From Strigamia acuminata (taxonomy: Eukaryota > Arthropoda > Chilopoda > Geophilomorpha > Linotaeniidae): DNA of 35,000 bases. The notes below the pieces were generated by a model. That model saw nothing but the letters and a program-made list of their open reading frames with translations, was not told the DNA's origin and made no database searches. Below are positions 1 through 9,845 of the stretch, in pieces (the stretch's first letter is position 1; every line of letters begins with the position of its first letter). Position numbers and translations under genes: made by a program. The stretch is taken from contig CASHSZ010000116.1 of NCBI GenBank assembly GCA_949358305.1, positions 1 through 35,000 of the forward strand, given 5' to 3'.

Positions 1-7
1 TTAATAT

Positions 8-975
8 TGTAGTGACCCTAGTGGTCACTAGTGAAGTGTCAGAAAAAGTCTGAAAATAATATTTTAGTTTATTATATTTTAGTTTGAGTTTTTATGCTTC
101 CTGTCTACAGGCTAGAAAGCGAAGCAGAGTGGGAGGAAATGTGGGTGGTTGCCAGGGTAACCAGCCCACAAGCCTCCAAACAGGAAATGAGTCCTGAGAG
201 GAGTGAGAACTCCTCAGTATGAATTCAACTTTTGCCAGAGAACAACCACAAAACTACCCAGAGAAAACCTCCAGTATTTTGTGATTCCTCCAAGAGTTGC
301 CATATTCCTGAGTTAGCCAGCTGCTAATTTGGGAGCTTTTCCTACTGTTGTAACAGACAACAGCGGGATATCACGGTCTTGCCGCATTTCACGTGCGGTG
401 GGATTTCATTCACATTCTTGAGATAACTCATTGTTGTCTTGGGATTTCGCCTCGCCGTGAAGAGAATCCGGCTAGACGCTGCGAAGAGTCGCAAATACGT
501 CGCCACGACGACGGAGTTGCGAGCACGAGAGTTTGACGTTACGGAAAGAGTCCGATTGACCAAGCGAGTCGGCGTGAGTCGATTCGCATCAGACGATTTC
601 CGAGGAGTTCGAGAAGTTGAGTGACGGAATAAGTCCGTTTTCACCGTGGAGCGACGCCGAGCAGAATATCGAGACGAGCGTCGAGGAGAGAGCCGTAGAA
701 GCGCGACGAAAACGAGCCGTTATCGTCGCCGGAACGTTGGAATCGTCAAGCTAACGTTTCCACGTCGATTTGAAGTTATTTCCTCATTTCATCTATTATT
801 TCATTTCTTATTTCCATTAAGCTTTATTTATCACTGTAATTTATCTTATTCTAAGTCAGAATAAACCATTTTGTGAGTTTTATATTAAAGAGTAGTTTTT
901 ATGATAAGTCTTGTCTAAGCATCAATAAGTCTAGAATTATTATTATTTATTTAATAATAATTTGGGCTCATTACA
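8..975 (+). repeat. 5' long terminal repeat
   Basis: The proposed LTR starts TGTAGTG at 8 and ends CATTACA at 975, an imperfect terminal inverted repeat with the usual TG..CA ends. A PBS-like TGG follows after two bases, which fixes the right end. The LTR holds a polyadenylation signal at 860-865 and AT-rich TATA-like stretches near 825-890, so promoter and 3'-end functions probably lie in its last 200 bp. The short frames inside it (around 439-864) have no recognisable product and are ignored. With no 3' partner the ends are inferred from motifs only. Confidence 0.75.
860..865 (+). terminator. AATAAA polyadenylation signal in LTR
   Basis: AATAAA lies about 110 bp before the proposed LTR end, where R/U5 would be expected. 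In a complete element the 3' LTR copy of this signal would end the transcript. Confidence 0.5.
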
Positions 976-977
976 CC

Positions 978-995
978 TGGGGGCCCGTTAAAAAA
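978..995 (+). other. Primer-binding site, probably tRNA-Pro-like
   Basis: TGGGGGCCCGTT starts two bases after the LTR CA end. The TGG matches the CCA end of a tRNA. Ten of these 12 bases agree with the tRNA-Pro-type site used by some retroviruses (TGGGGGCTCGTC), so tRNA-Pro is the best guess, but the primer is not certain. Confidence 0.6.
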
Positions 996-1100
996 TTTGA
1001 ACCTTAACAACTAAATTCAGTTGAGGGACCGCCATTTTGTCTTTTAAATTTGTGATAGGAAATTTTCTGTTTCTTTCTTCTCTATTCTGTGTTACAAATA

Positions 1101-4100
1101 ATGTCTTTGCCACAAGATTCGAGGAGAGGGAGAGGAACGAGACGAGGAGTCCGCACTAGAGGCGGTACGGCCGGAGGAGCGACCGGCGGAGCAGCGGAGC
1201 CATATTTCGATTCATCATCCAGCCCGGAGAGAGAATCGGACCAAGATCCCGAACAGCGCCGACTAACCAGTCAAGATTTTTGGTTGGAAACGTCGCAGGA
1301 AACTCAAAGGGAAGAGCCCTGTGTCACCTCACCAGTCGATAAGACTTCGCCCAGCGTGCCGTCAACTCCAAGCAGCAAAATTGACTTAACGAATATGTCG
1401 TTGGAGCAAGTGATTGCCGTCGCTCACAAACGAGGGAAATTGATAAAACACTATCACGCCGCAGCCAAACAAAGAGCGCGAGACGACGCGGAAACTTCGG
1501 GCGAAAATTCCCCGGCCCGACATAAATTGTCACGAGTACGCCAGCGCATCGCCGATCTCATGCAGGAAAATGCAGACCGATTGGCAGAGCGGCAGCGTCA
1601 GTACGCAGAAGGCGTTACACTTTCCGATGAAGACGTTGCAAACATCACAAAGGCGATGAAAGACAGCACCCGACAGCTGCAAAATTTCCATCAAGAGGAA
1701 TACGAGATGGTACGACGTCTCAAAATGGAAGAACGCCAAGCGCGCCAAGCGAAGTACGAGGCAGAATTGGCCAAACAAGCGACGGAAGACGAAATTCGTG
1801 CCAAAAAGGACCAATTGGACAGAGAAATGCAAGCGGAGAAAGACAGAATGGAAGCTGAGAGGATCCGCCTAGCAACGGAACGACAAGAATTACGTGATAG
1901 ACGTAAGGCGCAGGAATTAGCAAATCGAGATGCGATACGTGCCGAAAATCAACGTATCGAGCAAGAAAAAATACGTTTGGCGAACGAGTATCGAGACTTG
2001 CAGGAGAAACGTCTAGCGGAAATAGCGGCTGATCGAGCAGCTATGCAAGCCGAAAGACAGAGGATTGCAGCGGAAAGAGTCCGCGTGGAAGCGGAACGTT
2101 TAGCATTAATTGCAGCACAAAAGGCAGCGGAAACAGCAGAAAGCAAGGAGATCCACTACCTTCGTCAGAACGCTCTTGAAGCGCAAGAAGCAGCGGAAAG
2201 AGTCCGCCAAGAGAATGAGGAGCTCAAATATCTTGCACAATGCCAGTACGCCAGACCAACGAACATTCCACCACGCCAGCCAGAAGTGGTCAATTTATCA
2301 CCAGGCTCGTCCGCAAATCCTTTAAAAAGGAGAGGTGATGTGGATGAAAGAAGAGATGCTAAAAGAGCATCAGTTTCACCAGCAAAAAATCCAAACGTGC
2401 TGGACGTGATTGCACAGAGAAATCGTCAGCGTGCAACGGACCAACCTGCTGGACCAATTAAAAAACAAGGTGCAGTAACAGGAGTGGACCCGGAGGATTT
2501 CCAAAAATGGCAGACAGCACGCAGAAAAATGGATTCAGACAACAGGGATCACCAAACTCCAATAGAAACTGAAAATGTCAGTAATCCTGCAACAAAAGGC
2601 GCATGTGGAGGCAAAGCTTTGGGAGAATATCTTGAAGACGCTCGAGACGACGAGAACCCCGCCTATCGAAGATCATACACGTTCATGGAAACGGTTGAAC
2701 AATTAGCCGAAGCCAATGAAAGAGAGGATCGGCGAAGATTGCGGGAAACACAGACGAAACAACAAGCGGATAGTCAACGCGAAATGAGTCGCGAATGTGA
2801 AAAACAAAAATTCCAACATGATCAAGAAGTTCCGGAGCAAGATAAAAGCAGTAGTCAAGATGCTGCAACCGGACAAGATGGAGCAACTGGGCAAGCCAGT
2901 TACACAAGAATTAGAAATTATGACGACTATCTGCAGGGCAAATATTCACAGCAACCTGAAAATATAAATCCACGAAATGAGTCGTGTAATCGAGATGCTG
3001 CCCGTTCAAAAGACGACAGATATGTTGGACCAAACCCACATATAGGACAAGATGTAAATTTACGAAATGAGTCATGCAACCGTCAAGAAGCCCGTTCACG
3101 CAGTGAAGTGCGATTTGCAGACGAAACTCGAGCACATAATGACACAGATATGCGAAATGTATCGTGTTGTCAAGACGAACCACGCCAGCAAAGTGACGCC
3201 CGCTTCAGAGACGAGACTCGTCAACAAAGCAATTATGGTCCAGTGGGACAAAGCTGTTATAATCGAAACGAGTCGATATCAAGAGAAGGCCCAAGTCCAC
3301 AATACGGCCACCAACAGGACTCACGACAGGATAGGGGCTCCTATTGGTACGAATCCTATACGAATAGAGATTCACATGAGCAACGTGATGATTCACACAG
3401 ACGACGTGAAGATTCCAATAGGCGACGAGACGACTCATACCGAGACCAACGGAGGTCACGCTCCAGTCCACCACCATCACAACACGAGTATGAGCGAAAA
3501 TATTCACATTCAGATCAGTTTCGTCGTGAAGAGCCAAATTACTCAAGGCCACAAGGTGAGAGATGGGATAGAGGGAATTCCCGTTCGGATAACAGAGATC
3601 CGCCCCCATCAAATACATTACCAACTAGTTCCAGAGAATTGGAAGAAATCATCGCAAGACAGATTGACTCAAAATTGTCGCAAATTCCTTCAAAATCTCA
3701 GGAAATGGAGGAAGTTCTAAGGAAACTTATTCTGAAATATTGCACTAATAATTGGACACATTACTACAACTCACCACACCAAATCAAGTGGGACCGCATT
3801 AATCCGGACATGTTTGATGGAGGATGGCAAATCGGAACCCAGTTTTTAGATGAAGTAATGCACGTGGTGACAAGTCACGAAATGGACCCGGATGTGGCTT
3901 TACATAAGTTGATACCAAAAATGTTGGTTGGTAGTGCAACGAATTGGTTTCGAAAAAATAAATTCACGCACTGGAATGAATTTGTAAAGTCATTCATGAA
4001 AGAATACGGGGAGTCCAATGCAATGATGATAAAGTATTGGGACAACCACAAACAAATGTTGGGCGAAGACATTCGGTCTTACTTAAGACGAACAGAAGAT

Positions 4101-4997
4101 CTAATTGCTCAGCTCCCGTATCACATCAGCGATTTCGACGAAGATAGAAAATTCAGAAACGGTCTGACACCCTTTTCCGAGAAGGTATTAAGAATGGTGG
4201 ATGCACCAATGGCCAGTTCTTTCGAAAAATTACAAGAATTTATAAGGAACAATCAAATGTATATTGATGACAGATATGCATCAGACCTCCCGCTAGAAGA
4301 GCAAAGAGCACGGGATGACTTGCAGCGACACCACTCAGACTATACGAGATCCGGTGCAAAAATGATGCGCCCACGCTCGCAATTTTTATTATCATCTCGG
4401 GAGGAAGGGTCCACCAAAAAACAAGAAAGTGGACCATCGCCTTATCCTCAACCACGAGTGCCAACGCGACCAACGGTCAAATGGGTACAAGACTCGTCCG
4501 AAGCAACCGAATCAGTCGGTAATACACAAATAATGTTAACAGAATACTCGGAAGATGAATTAAACACTCTAATGGATGCGGCAAGCGTATTGTTTACACG
4601 GAACAATCCAGCGATAACAAAATACAAGCCGCAAATGCAAACAAGGTTGCCACATCAAACGGTTGTGCAGCCGCAGACACAAGGAAATTCGTCCTTTCCG
4701 ACCAAACCGTACTCTGTCGACTTCAACTCAAAAATAGAAGTACAAACTCCACAATTAAGTGAAAGTAAGGGACAGACTTCTACGCCAGGCGGCGCAACGG
4801 ATGGTAATAAGACCAGTCAAGTAAAATTGACACCGGAGAATGCACCGTGCCATAATTGTGGCCAAGTTGGACACTGGGTACGGCAATGTCAACAGCCAAA
4901 GAGAATGTTGTCCAAAGATGAAATGGAACATCTCATTAATTCTTTATCCGACAACCTTACAAAAAACTTGAACGCGCGGGCTCAGGAAAAGCAGTAG
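1101..4997 (+). CDS. gag: Gag polyprotein of gypsy-type element, unusually long
   Basis: A 1298-residue Gag. The ATG at 1101 is preferred over the non-ATG codon at 1089 in the same frame; it lies 125 bp after the LTR. Layout by residue: Arg/Gly-rich start (1-40); Glu/Gln/Arg-rich long coiled coil (about 120-370); degenerate repeats around NESCNR (about 610-740); an Arg/Asp/Ser-rich tract (about 750-830); a retrotransposon Gag core beginning near the WDRINPDMFDGGW motif (about 895-1040); and a CCHC zinc knuckle CHNCGQVGHWVRQC near 1250-1263. The core and knuckle form the virus-like particle and bind RNA in this family. Gypsy Gags are usually 300-500 residues, so the first ~870 residues are an addition. 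It ends at TAG 4995-4997, inside the frameshift stem-loop region. Confidence 0.9.
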   Translation: MSLPQDSRRGRGTRRGVRTRGGTAGGATGGAAEPYFDSSSSPERESDQDPEQRRLTSQDFWLETSQETQREEPCVTSPVDKTSPSVPSTPSSKIDLTNMSLEQVIAVAHKRGKLIKHYHAAAKQRARDDAETSGENSPARHKLSRVRQRIADLMQENADRLAERQRQYAEGVTLSDEDVANITKAMKDSTRQLQNFHQEEYEMVRRLKMEERQARQAKYEAELAKQATEDEIRAKKDQLDREMQAEKDRMEAERIRLATERQELRDRRKAQELANRDAIRAENQRIEQEKIRLANEYRDLQEKRLAEIAADRAAMQAERQRIAAERVRVEAERLALIAAQKAAETAESKEIHYLRQNALEAQEAAERVRQENEELKYLAQCQYARPTNIPPRQPEVVNLSPGSSANPLKRRGDVDERRDAKRASVSPAKNPNVLDVIAQRNRQRATDQPAGPIKKQGAVTGVDPEDFQKWQTARRKMDSDNRDHQTPIETENVSNPATKGACGGKALGEYLEDARDDENPAYRRSYTFMETVEQLAEANEREDRRRLRETQTKQQADSQREMSRECEKQKFQHDQEVPEQDKSSSQDAATGQDGATGQASYTRIRNYDDYLQGKYSQQPENINPRNESCNRDAARSKDDRYVGPNPHIGQDVNLRNESCNRQEARSRSEVRFADETRAHNDTDMRNVSCCQDEPRQQSDARFRDETRQQSNYGPVGQSCYNRNESISREGPSPQYGHQQDSRQDRGSYWYESYTNRDSHEQRDDSHRRREDSNRRRDDSYRDQRRSRSSPPPSQHEYERKYSHSDQFRREEPNYSRPQGERWDRGNSRSDNRDPPPSNTLPTSSRELEEIIARQIDSKLSQIPSKSQEMEEVLRKLILKYCTNNWTHYYNSPHQIKWDRINPDMFDGGWQIGTQFLDEVMHVVTSHEMDPDVALHKLIPKMLVGSATNWFRKNKFTHWNEFVKSFMKEYGESNAMMIKYWDNHKQMLGEDIRSYLRRTEDLIAQLPYHISDFDEDRKFRNGLTPFSEKVLRMVDAPMASSFEKLQEFIRNNQMYIDDRYASDLPLEEQRARDDLQRHHSDYTRSGAKMMRPRSQFLLSSREEGSTKKQESGPSPYPQPRVPTRPTVKWVQDSSEATESVGNTQIMLTEYSEDELNTLMDAASVLFTRNNPAITKYKPQMQTRLPHQTVVQPQTQGNSSFPTKPYSVDFNSKIEVQTPQLSESKGQTSTPGGATDGNKTSQVKLTPENAPCHNCGQVGHWVRQCQQPKRMLSKDEMEHLINSLSDNLTKNLNARAQEKQ

Positions 4998-7900
4998 AGC
5001 TCGCGCTGACAAAAAATTCGGAAAAACTGCAAGATGCCCAACCAACAACAGCTCTATCCGTGGAAGTAGTAGAGAATTCAGAAGGGTTATCGGAGACCCA
5101 ATCAATAGATGAAAAGGTAATAGAGACTTCATTAATATTAAAAACATCGGTGGAGTCACAAGATCGGACTGAAGACATCCAAGAGACTCCACTAACAGCA
5201 AAAGTACCTTCAGGATCACGATTCATCAAAGATAGCAAAACGGGAGAATATGTGCAATCGGAATTGATTGAAAAACCACGCAAAGTAATTGGAACTTTGG
5301 AAGGTGGAAGAGGAACAATAGTTGTTGATTACGAAGATGGTGAAGTTGTGGGAATAAAATTTCCAGCTCCAAAAGCAACAACGGAACCAAAACCGGAAGT
5401 AGCCGGGTGTTCATCAGAACCGGAATTAGCCGGCTGTTCATCAAAAACGGACAGTTTATACGATAATGGACCACTGAAAAATACGACTATTCCTGTAATA
5501 CTCACGCCACCGGAAGCAATCGGCACGATGCCCAAAAGAGGAGAAATGATTTGTGACATGGAGTGCGGACAACTCGTCGCAATGAGGTTCCCGCCTCTAG
5601 AAATAAAAGATTGTCCACCTGTAATACAAGAAGCTTATCGTTCAAACGACTTTGACAAATCATATTTCACAGTCAACGTGACCGAAGCTTTAAAAGATGT
5701 AAAATTGGTGCAGGAAAATGAGGCAACTATTTTTTGGACGAAGGTAAAAAAGACCTATGAAGAAACTCCATCTATAGCGGCTTGGATGACCGATACGTCA
5801 GTTGAACCAGTGGATTGGGACCCACTCCTAAAGGAGTTAACAACTTTGGAGCCAGAAGGACCAAGAATTAGAGTCTTTAACATTTTACTCCCCGAAGAAG
5901 ATGTTTTAGAAGGGATGACGACGATTGACATCAAGACAGAACAAGGTTCGATCGCCGCGATGTTGGATTCCGGTGCCAATCGCAGTTGTATTTCTTGGCC
6001 ACTGATTCAAGCAATGGGGTTGGAAAAACAAGTTTGGCCCCTCAAAGCCAACATGACTGTAAATACAGCGGACAAACAAGTCCAACCTATGGGGACAATC
6101 AGAATGATGATTAGATGGACTCATGGTATGATGCAGCAGTATTTTTTAGTGTTGCCTCACGACATGAAGTTCATGTTAATCGGCAATGACGCAATGAAGA
6201 GGATGAAAATACAGCCAAATCCACTCAACGGCAAATGGAATTTCATCACGACAATAGATGTACCACAACCTTACATACCGCAGTATCTTCTTGATAAATA
6301 TGAGCAAAAGAAAGAAGAACCCGAATCGTCCTTGAAGACATTTAGAAAAGAAAGTAGCTTTTGTGCATTTGAGGCGAGGTTGAAGGTTGGAAATGGAGTC
6401 CATGATATGATTGAAGAAGCAAAACTGCAATTAACAGAGGCAGCACAATTAGAGCATGTGCTGAGAAAATATGAGAAGATACTCAGCAAGAATCCTGGAA
6501 AAACACACGTGCTCCAACACTCGATAAACTTAGACACGGATAAACCGATCCGAGTTCCATTTAAATCATGGAACCCACAAAAGCGCGAAATTTTAAGGAC
6601 CCTCTGCCAGGAGATGATCGACAAAGGCTATGTATCGGAAGCTGAAGGAGATTACGCAACGCGAATCGTGCTGGTAATGAGACCAGGTTCGGAGCCACGC
6701 CTCTGTATCGATTACAGAGCGCTAAACGAACACACCCTTTATGACCCGCCACAAATGCCGACCATTACGGAAATCTTAAGAGAATTAGGAGAATTCCAAT
6801 GGGTGTCGACCATTGACTTAACAAAGGGCTACTGGCAGATAGACTTGAGACCGGAAGATCGTCCGAAAACGGCTTTCTGGAGCCCTATGGGTCGTTTAAT
6901 GTTCAATGTCATGCCCTTCGGGCTGGTCAACGCGCCAACAACGTTTCAACGATTGATCGAAAAGGTATTGGGCGAAGCATTCAGAAAATATGCTTGGGCC
7001 TACCTGGACGATATAGTGATCGTATCAAGGACATATGAAGAACATATGAAGCACTTGGACTCAGTATTGGGAAAACTGCAGCAAGCCGGATTGCATGTGA
7101 ATCCGACCAAGTCCAAATTCTGCAGAAAGGAACTTAAATTCCTGGGATATAGATTGGGAATTAATGGATTGAGTGTGGACCCCGCAAAAGTGGCGGCAAT
7201 TTCGGAATTTCCAGCGCCAAAGAATTTGACTGAACTCCAGAGATTCCTCGGAATGGTCAACTTTTTCCACCGCCTTCTGAAGGATTTGGCAACTGTGGCG
7301 GCACCACTGCGCCCATTGTTGAAGAAGGGAATAGAGTTCCTATGGGAAAATGAGCACCAAGTTGCATTTGATGAAATAAAAAAGTTATTGACTGATGCAA
7401 AGACAATGCATCTACCGAATTTACATCAATCTTTCATTGTGAGAACAGATGCGAGCAAAAAGGGTCTGGGCGCCGCTTTAATGCAGATGAAGGAAATCGA
7501 CGGCCAGATGATAGAATCACCATGTGTTTATATCAGCCGATGTCTGCAGCAGGCAGAACTCAATTATAGCGCCACCGACCTCGAGTGTTTAGCCGTCATA
7601 TGGGCACTACGGAAATTCCGGCCGTATCTCGAATTCACGAGCTTCGTCGTGCAAACTGACCACGAGGCGTTGAAATGGTTGATGAGACTGGAAGAGCCAG
7701 CAGGCCGTCTTGCCCGCTGGCAAATGGAATTGATGTCTTACAATTTCCAAATTCAGTACTTAAAGGGGACATCCAACACATTGGCCGACGCATTGTCCAG
7801 GGCGCCAATTCAGATAATTTGCGACGTGGAAGACACCGGAGAAGCCGACGGCGATCTGAGATATTGCCCAACTGAGCCACGCAAATGGGTGGTGGGGAAT

Positions 7901-9094
7901 TGGAATCAATTGCCACGACCGATAAGCGAAGACGAGGAGGTCGCATCATATTGGTGTCAAATGTACAGTGCGCCTAGTGAAGAGTTGGAACAGAGTCCAA
8001 AAGAAAAGAAAGAGTGGCAGTATATGCCAACTTCCGAAAACGAGATGGTCACGGCATTTATCGCAAAAGTGACGGAACAAGCAAACTGCACACCGCCGAC
8101 ACGAGAAGAGCTCGTAGATCACCAGATCAAAGACCGCCACTGTCAGGCCATGCGACATTATCTTGAGACTGAGCAATTTCCCACATACGTGAAAACTCCG
8201 TTGCATAGGAAAAAATATCGCATCTTAGCAACAAAACACATTGTTGAGGAAAACCTTTTGCTCAAATATCACCCAACAATGTCGGATGATTTGGCAGAGG
8301 ATTCAAGAGCGCTTAAAATTGTAGTGCCGAGATCATTACGATTTAGAGTTCTGTGGCAAATGCACGGACATCCTTTGGCGAGCCACTGCGGAATAGCACG
8401 AACACTTTATCGTATGCGACAAGTGTATACGTGGGAGGGGATGAAACGAGATACAGCTCGATTTATTAAGCATTGTTCTCGTTGCCAAGCGTGCAAACCC
8501 AGAACAAAAACACGAATAGAACCAGCTCAAATTGGCCCGTATGCGCCATTTGAATGTTTGAGTATCGATTTAGTAGGACCGTTAACTAGAACGGAAACAG
8601 GAAATAACTATATTTTGGTGATTCTGGATATAGCTACTCGCTGGCCAGAACTTTACCCGCTGGCAGACCCAGTGGCCCAAGATATAGCTGACTGTTTGTT
8701 TGACACATGCATGGGCTGGGGATTTCCGCTCCGGATAATATCAGACAACGGACCGCAATTTAAAGCACGCCTTTATCTTGAGTTTTGTAAAAAGTTCAAA
8801 ATCGTGCCGCGATTTACATCACCTTATCATCCCCAAGCCAACACAGTTGAAAGGACCAACAGAGATTTAAAATATATTCTTTCAATTTACACATCGATCC
8901 ACAAGCGCTGGGACGAATATCTAAGAGAGATAGCGTTTAGTATACGCACAACAGCAACAACAGGCCGCGATTACTCGCCAGCATACTTAACCTTCGGAAG
9001 CGAGTGCACCCGCAAAATCCGCACTTTGGGAGTGACTATTCCTCGGATTCCGGCCGGACCAAACTCTTCCGGAAAATGTCCGGGGGAATGCTGA
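4940..9094 (+). CDS. pol: Pol polyprotein (PR-RT-RNaseH-INT), expressed by -1 frameshift, C-terminally truncated
   Basis: The frame is open from 4940 and should be entered at the slippery site near 4964; there is no ATG near its start. Domains seen: aspartic protease with LDSGANRSCIS near 5965; reverse transcriptase about 6530-7090, with DLTKGYWQI and the YLDD active site near 7000; RNase H from about 7440, with DASKKGLGAAL and TDHEALKWL; integrase HHCC zinc region about 8360-8500 (HGHPLASHCG.., CSRCQAC); and the catalytic core with D in SIDLVGP (~8565), D in SDNGPQF (~8741) and E in NTVERTNR (~8849). All these functions convert element RNA to DNA and insert it. The last ~30 residues after YLTFGSE do not resemble an integrase C terminus, so the frame was probably cut near 9000-9090. 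Confidence 0.92.
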   Translation, partial: FFIRQPYKKLERAGSGKAVELALTKNSEKLQDAQPTTALSVEVVENSEGLSETQSIDEKVIETSLILKTSVESQDRTEDIQETPLTAKVPSGSRFIKDSKTGEYVQSELIEKPRKVIGTLEGGRGTIVVDYEDGEVVGIKFPAPKATTEPKPEVAGCSSEPELAGCSSKTDSLYDNGPLKNTTIPVILTPPEAIGTMPKRGEMICDMECGQLVAMRFPPLEIKDCPPVIQEAYRSNDFDKSYFTVNVTEALKDVKLVQENEATIFWTKVKKTYEETPSIAAWMTDTSVEPVDWDPLLKELTTLEPEGPRIRVFNILLPEEDVLEGMTTIDIKTEQGSIAAMLDSGANRSCISWPLIQAMGLEKQVWPLKANMTVNTADKQVQPMGTIRMMIRWTHGMMQQYFLVLPHDMKFMLIGNDAMKRMKIQPNPLNGKWNFITTIDVPQPYIPQYLLDKYEQKKEEPESSLKTFRKESSFCAFEARLKVGNGVHDMIEEAKLQLTEAAQLEHVLRKYEKILSKNPGKTHVLQHSINLDTDKPIRVPFKSWNPQKREILRTLCQEMIDKGYVSEAEGDYATRIVLVMRPGSEPRLCIDYRALNEHTLYDPPQMPTITEILRELGEFQWVSTIDLTKGYWQIDLRPEDRPKTAFWSPMGRLMFNVMPFGLVNAPTTFQRLIEKVLGEAFRKYAWAYLDDIVIVSRTYEEHMKHLDSVLGKLQQAGLHVNPTKSKFCRKELKFLGYRLGINGLSVDPAKVAAISEFPAPKNLTELQRFLGMVNFFHRLLKDLATVAAPLRPLLKKGIEFLWENEHQVAFDEIKKLLTDAKTMHLPNLHQSFIVRTDASKKGLGAALMQMKEIDGQMIESPCVYISRCLQQAELNYSATDLECLAVIWALRKFRPYLEFTSFVVQTDHEALKWLMRLEEPAGRLARWQMELMSYNFQIQYLKGTSNTLADALSRAPIQIICDVEDTGEADGDLRYCPTEPRKWVVGNWNQLPRPISEDEEVASYWCQMYSAPSEELEQSPKEKKEWQYMPTSENEMVTAFIAKVTEQANCTPPTREELVDHQIKDRHCQAMRHYLETEQFPTYVKTPLHRKKYRILATKHIVEENLLLKYHPTMSDDLAEDSRALKIVVPRSLRFRVLWQMHGHPLASHCGIARTLYRMRQVYTWEGMKRDTARFIKHCSRCQACKPRTKTRIEPAQIGPYAPFECLSIDLVGPLTRTETGNNYILVILDIATRWPELYPLADPVAQDIADCLFDTCMGWGFPLRIISDNGPQFKARLYLEFCKKFKIVPRFTSPYHPQANTVERTNRDLKYILSIYTSIHKRWDEYLREIAFSIRTTATTGRDYSPAYLTFGSECTRKIRTLGVTIPRIPAGPNSSGKCPGEC
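4961..5006 (+). promoter_or_regulatory. Programmed -1 ribosomal frameshift signal, gag to pol
   Basis: The heptamer A AAA AAC at 4961-4967 is in the gag register (codons ACA AAA AAC), exactly the X XXY YYZ pattern. After a 6-nt spacer (4968-4973), GCGCGGGCTC (4974-4983) pairs with GAGCTCGCGC (4997-5006). This makes a 10-bp stem with one G-U pair and a 13-nt loop. The gag stop codon sits at the loop/stem boundary. Slipping back one base enters the pol frame, which is open from 4940. This explains how pol is translated without its own ATG. Confidence 0.88.
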
Positions 9095-9845
9095 GAGTGC
9101 CGATAGACGACATTCGATTTTATGTCGTGGATTTTTGTGCGGTTTGCGCCGTGTTTATTATTCGTACGAGATTTGGTATTTTCGCAGGGTTGTTGTCGCG
9201 CGAGATTCATCGGGGTAAAGCGAGTTCATCAACGACCTCGCCGGTGAATGTTGCTAAAAATCTGTGCAAGTGTTGTCAAATATTGCCGTGATTCGATGGA
9301 ATTTTTGTCAGACATTGGGAAATTTTTTTTGACTTGTCCAACGCGCCAGTAAATCGAGCGTCCACACGCGCCCACATGCGTGAACAGTGCACTCGCCCTC
9401 CGCGCCCCGTCGGCGTAGGCGCCGGCCGTCCCCCCTTTCTCTCTCTCTCTCTCTCTTCCGCCCGGGAATCGCCCTTCCGCCCGTCACCGAATTTTGTCAA
9501 TATCTGATAAATTTCCACAGAATTGCAGCGACATTGTACGGGATATTTCTGCCCGATTTGACGGACTTATGTAAAACATTGTTGAAATTCCGTGGAAATT
9601 TATAAAATATTGACAAAGGTTGGTGACCGACCCACGGCGCGTTGCGGCGCGGTCGGAGCACGCGACCCAATCCCCCCCCCCCCCCCCTCCCCAAAAAACC
9701 ACGCCCCGAGGAACCCCGAGGTTCGGTTTCCGACCGGGTCGCCTCTTGATCCGACCCGGGGCGCGTCACGGCGCGGTCGGAGGACGGCCCTCGCCCCCAA
9801 AAACCACACTCCGGGTCACGTGGTCTCGCACCCGACTCTCTCAGT
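9095..9845. other. Non-coding spacer between retroelement and satellite
   Basis: No convincing gene. It holds a (CT)n tract near 9436-9456, an imperfect inverted repeat (listed separately), a C-homopolymer near 9675-9690, and a diverged direct duplication: a GC-rich block around GCGGCGCGGTCGGAG at about 9633-9712 recurs at about 9756-9822, each copy followed by a C-rich tract, a run of A and CCAC. The first 200 bp may still belong to the truncated retroelement. An open frame at 9004-9291 overlaps the pol end but has no recognisable features. Confidence 0.6.
9483..9627. repeat. Imperfect inverted repeat, 36-bp arms
   Basis: The left arm 9483-9518, read on the minus strand, and the right arm 9592-9627 agree at 31 of 36 positions (shared GTGGAAATTTAT, ATATTGACAAA and GGTGAC). 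The 73-bp loop contains no gene. The pair could be the ends of a small foldback or MITE-like element or a local inverted duplication. A weaker related stretch may lie at 9290-9325. Confidence 0.6.

Larger units (their letters stand above)
8..9094 (+). mobile_element. Ty3/gypsy-type LTR retrotransposon, 3'-truncated
   Basis: Order seen: LTR, primer-binding site, gag with one zinc knuckle, then pol with protease, reverse transcriptase, RNase H and integrase. Integrase after RNase H is the Ty3/gypsy (Metaviridae) order. Both long frames are free of stops, so the copy is young or recently active. No second copy of the 968-bp LTR lies after pol. The pol frame stops soon after the integrase core, so the integrase C-terminal domain, polypurine tract and 3' LTR are absent. 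The right boundary is therefore uncertain, and sequence to about 9300 could still be element. Without a 3' LTR this copy could not complete normal cDNA synthesis alone. The bases before position 8 are too few to test for a target-site duplication. Confidence 0.9.

Noticed and set aside
9004-9291. 95-codon frame after pol as an env-like or extra retroelement gene
   Set aside because: It overlaps the pol end, has no signal peptide, membrane segment or motif, and is short.
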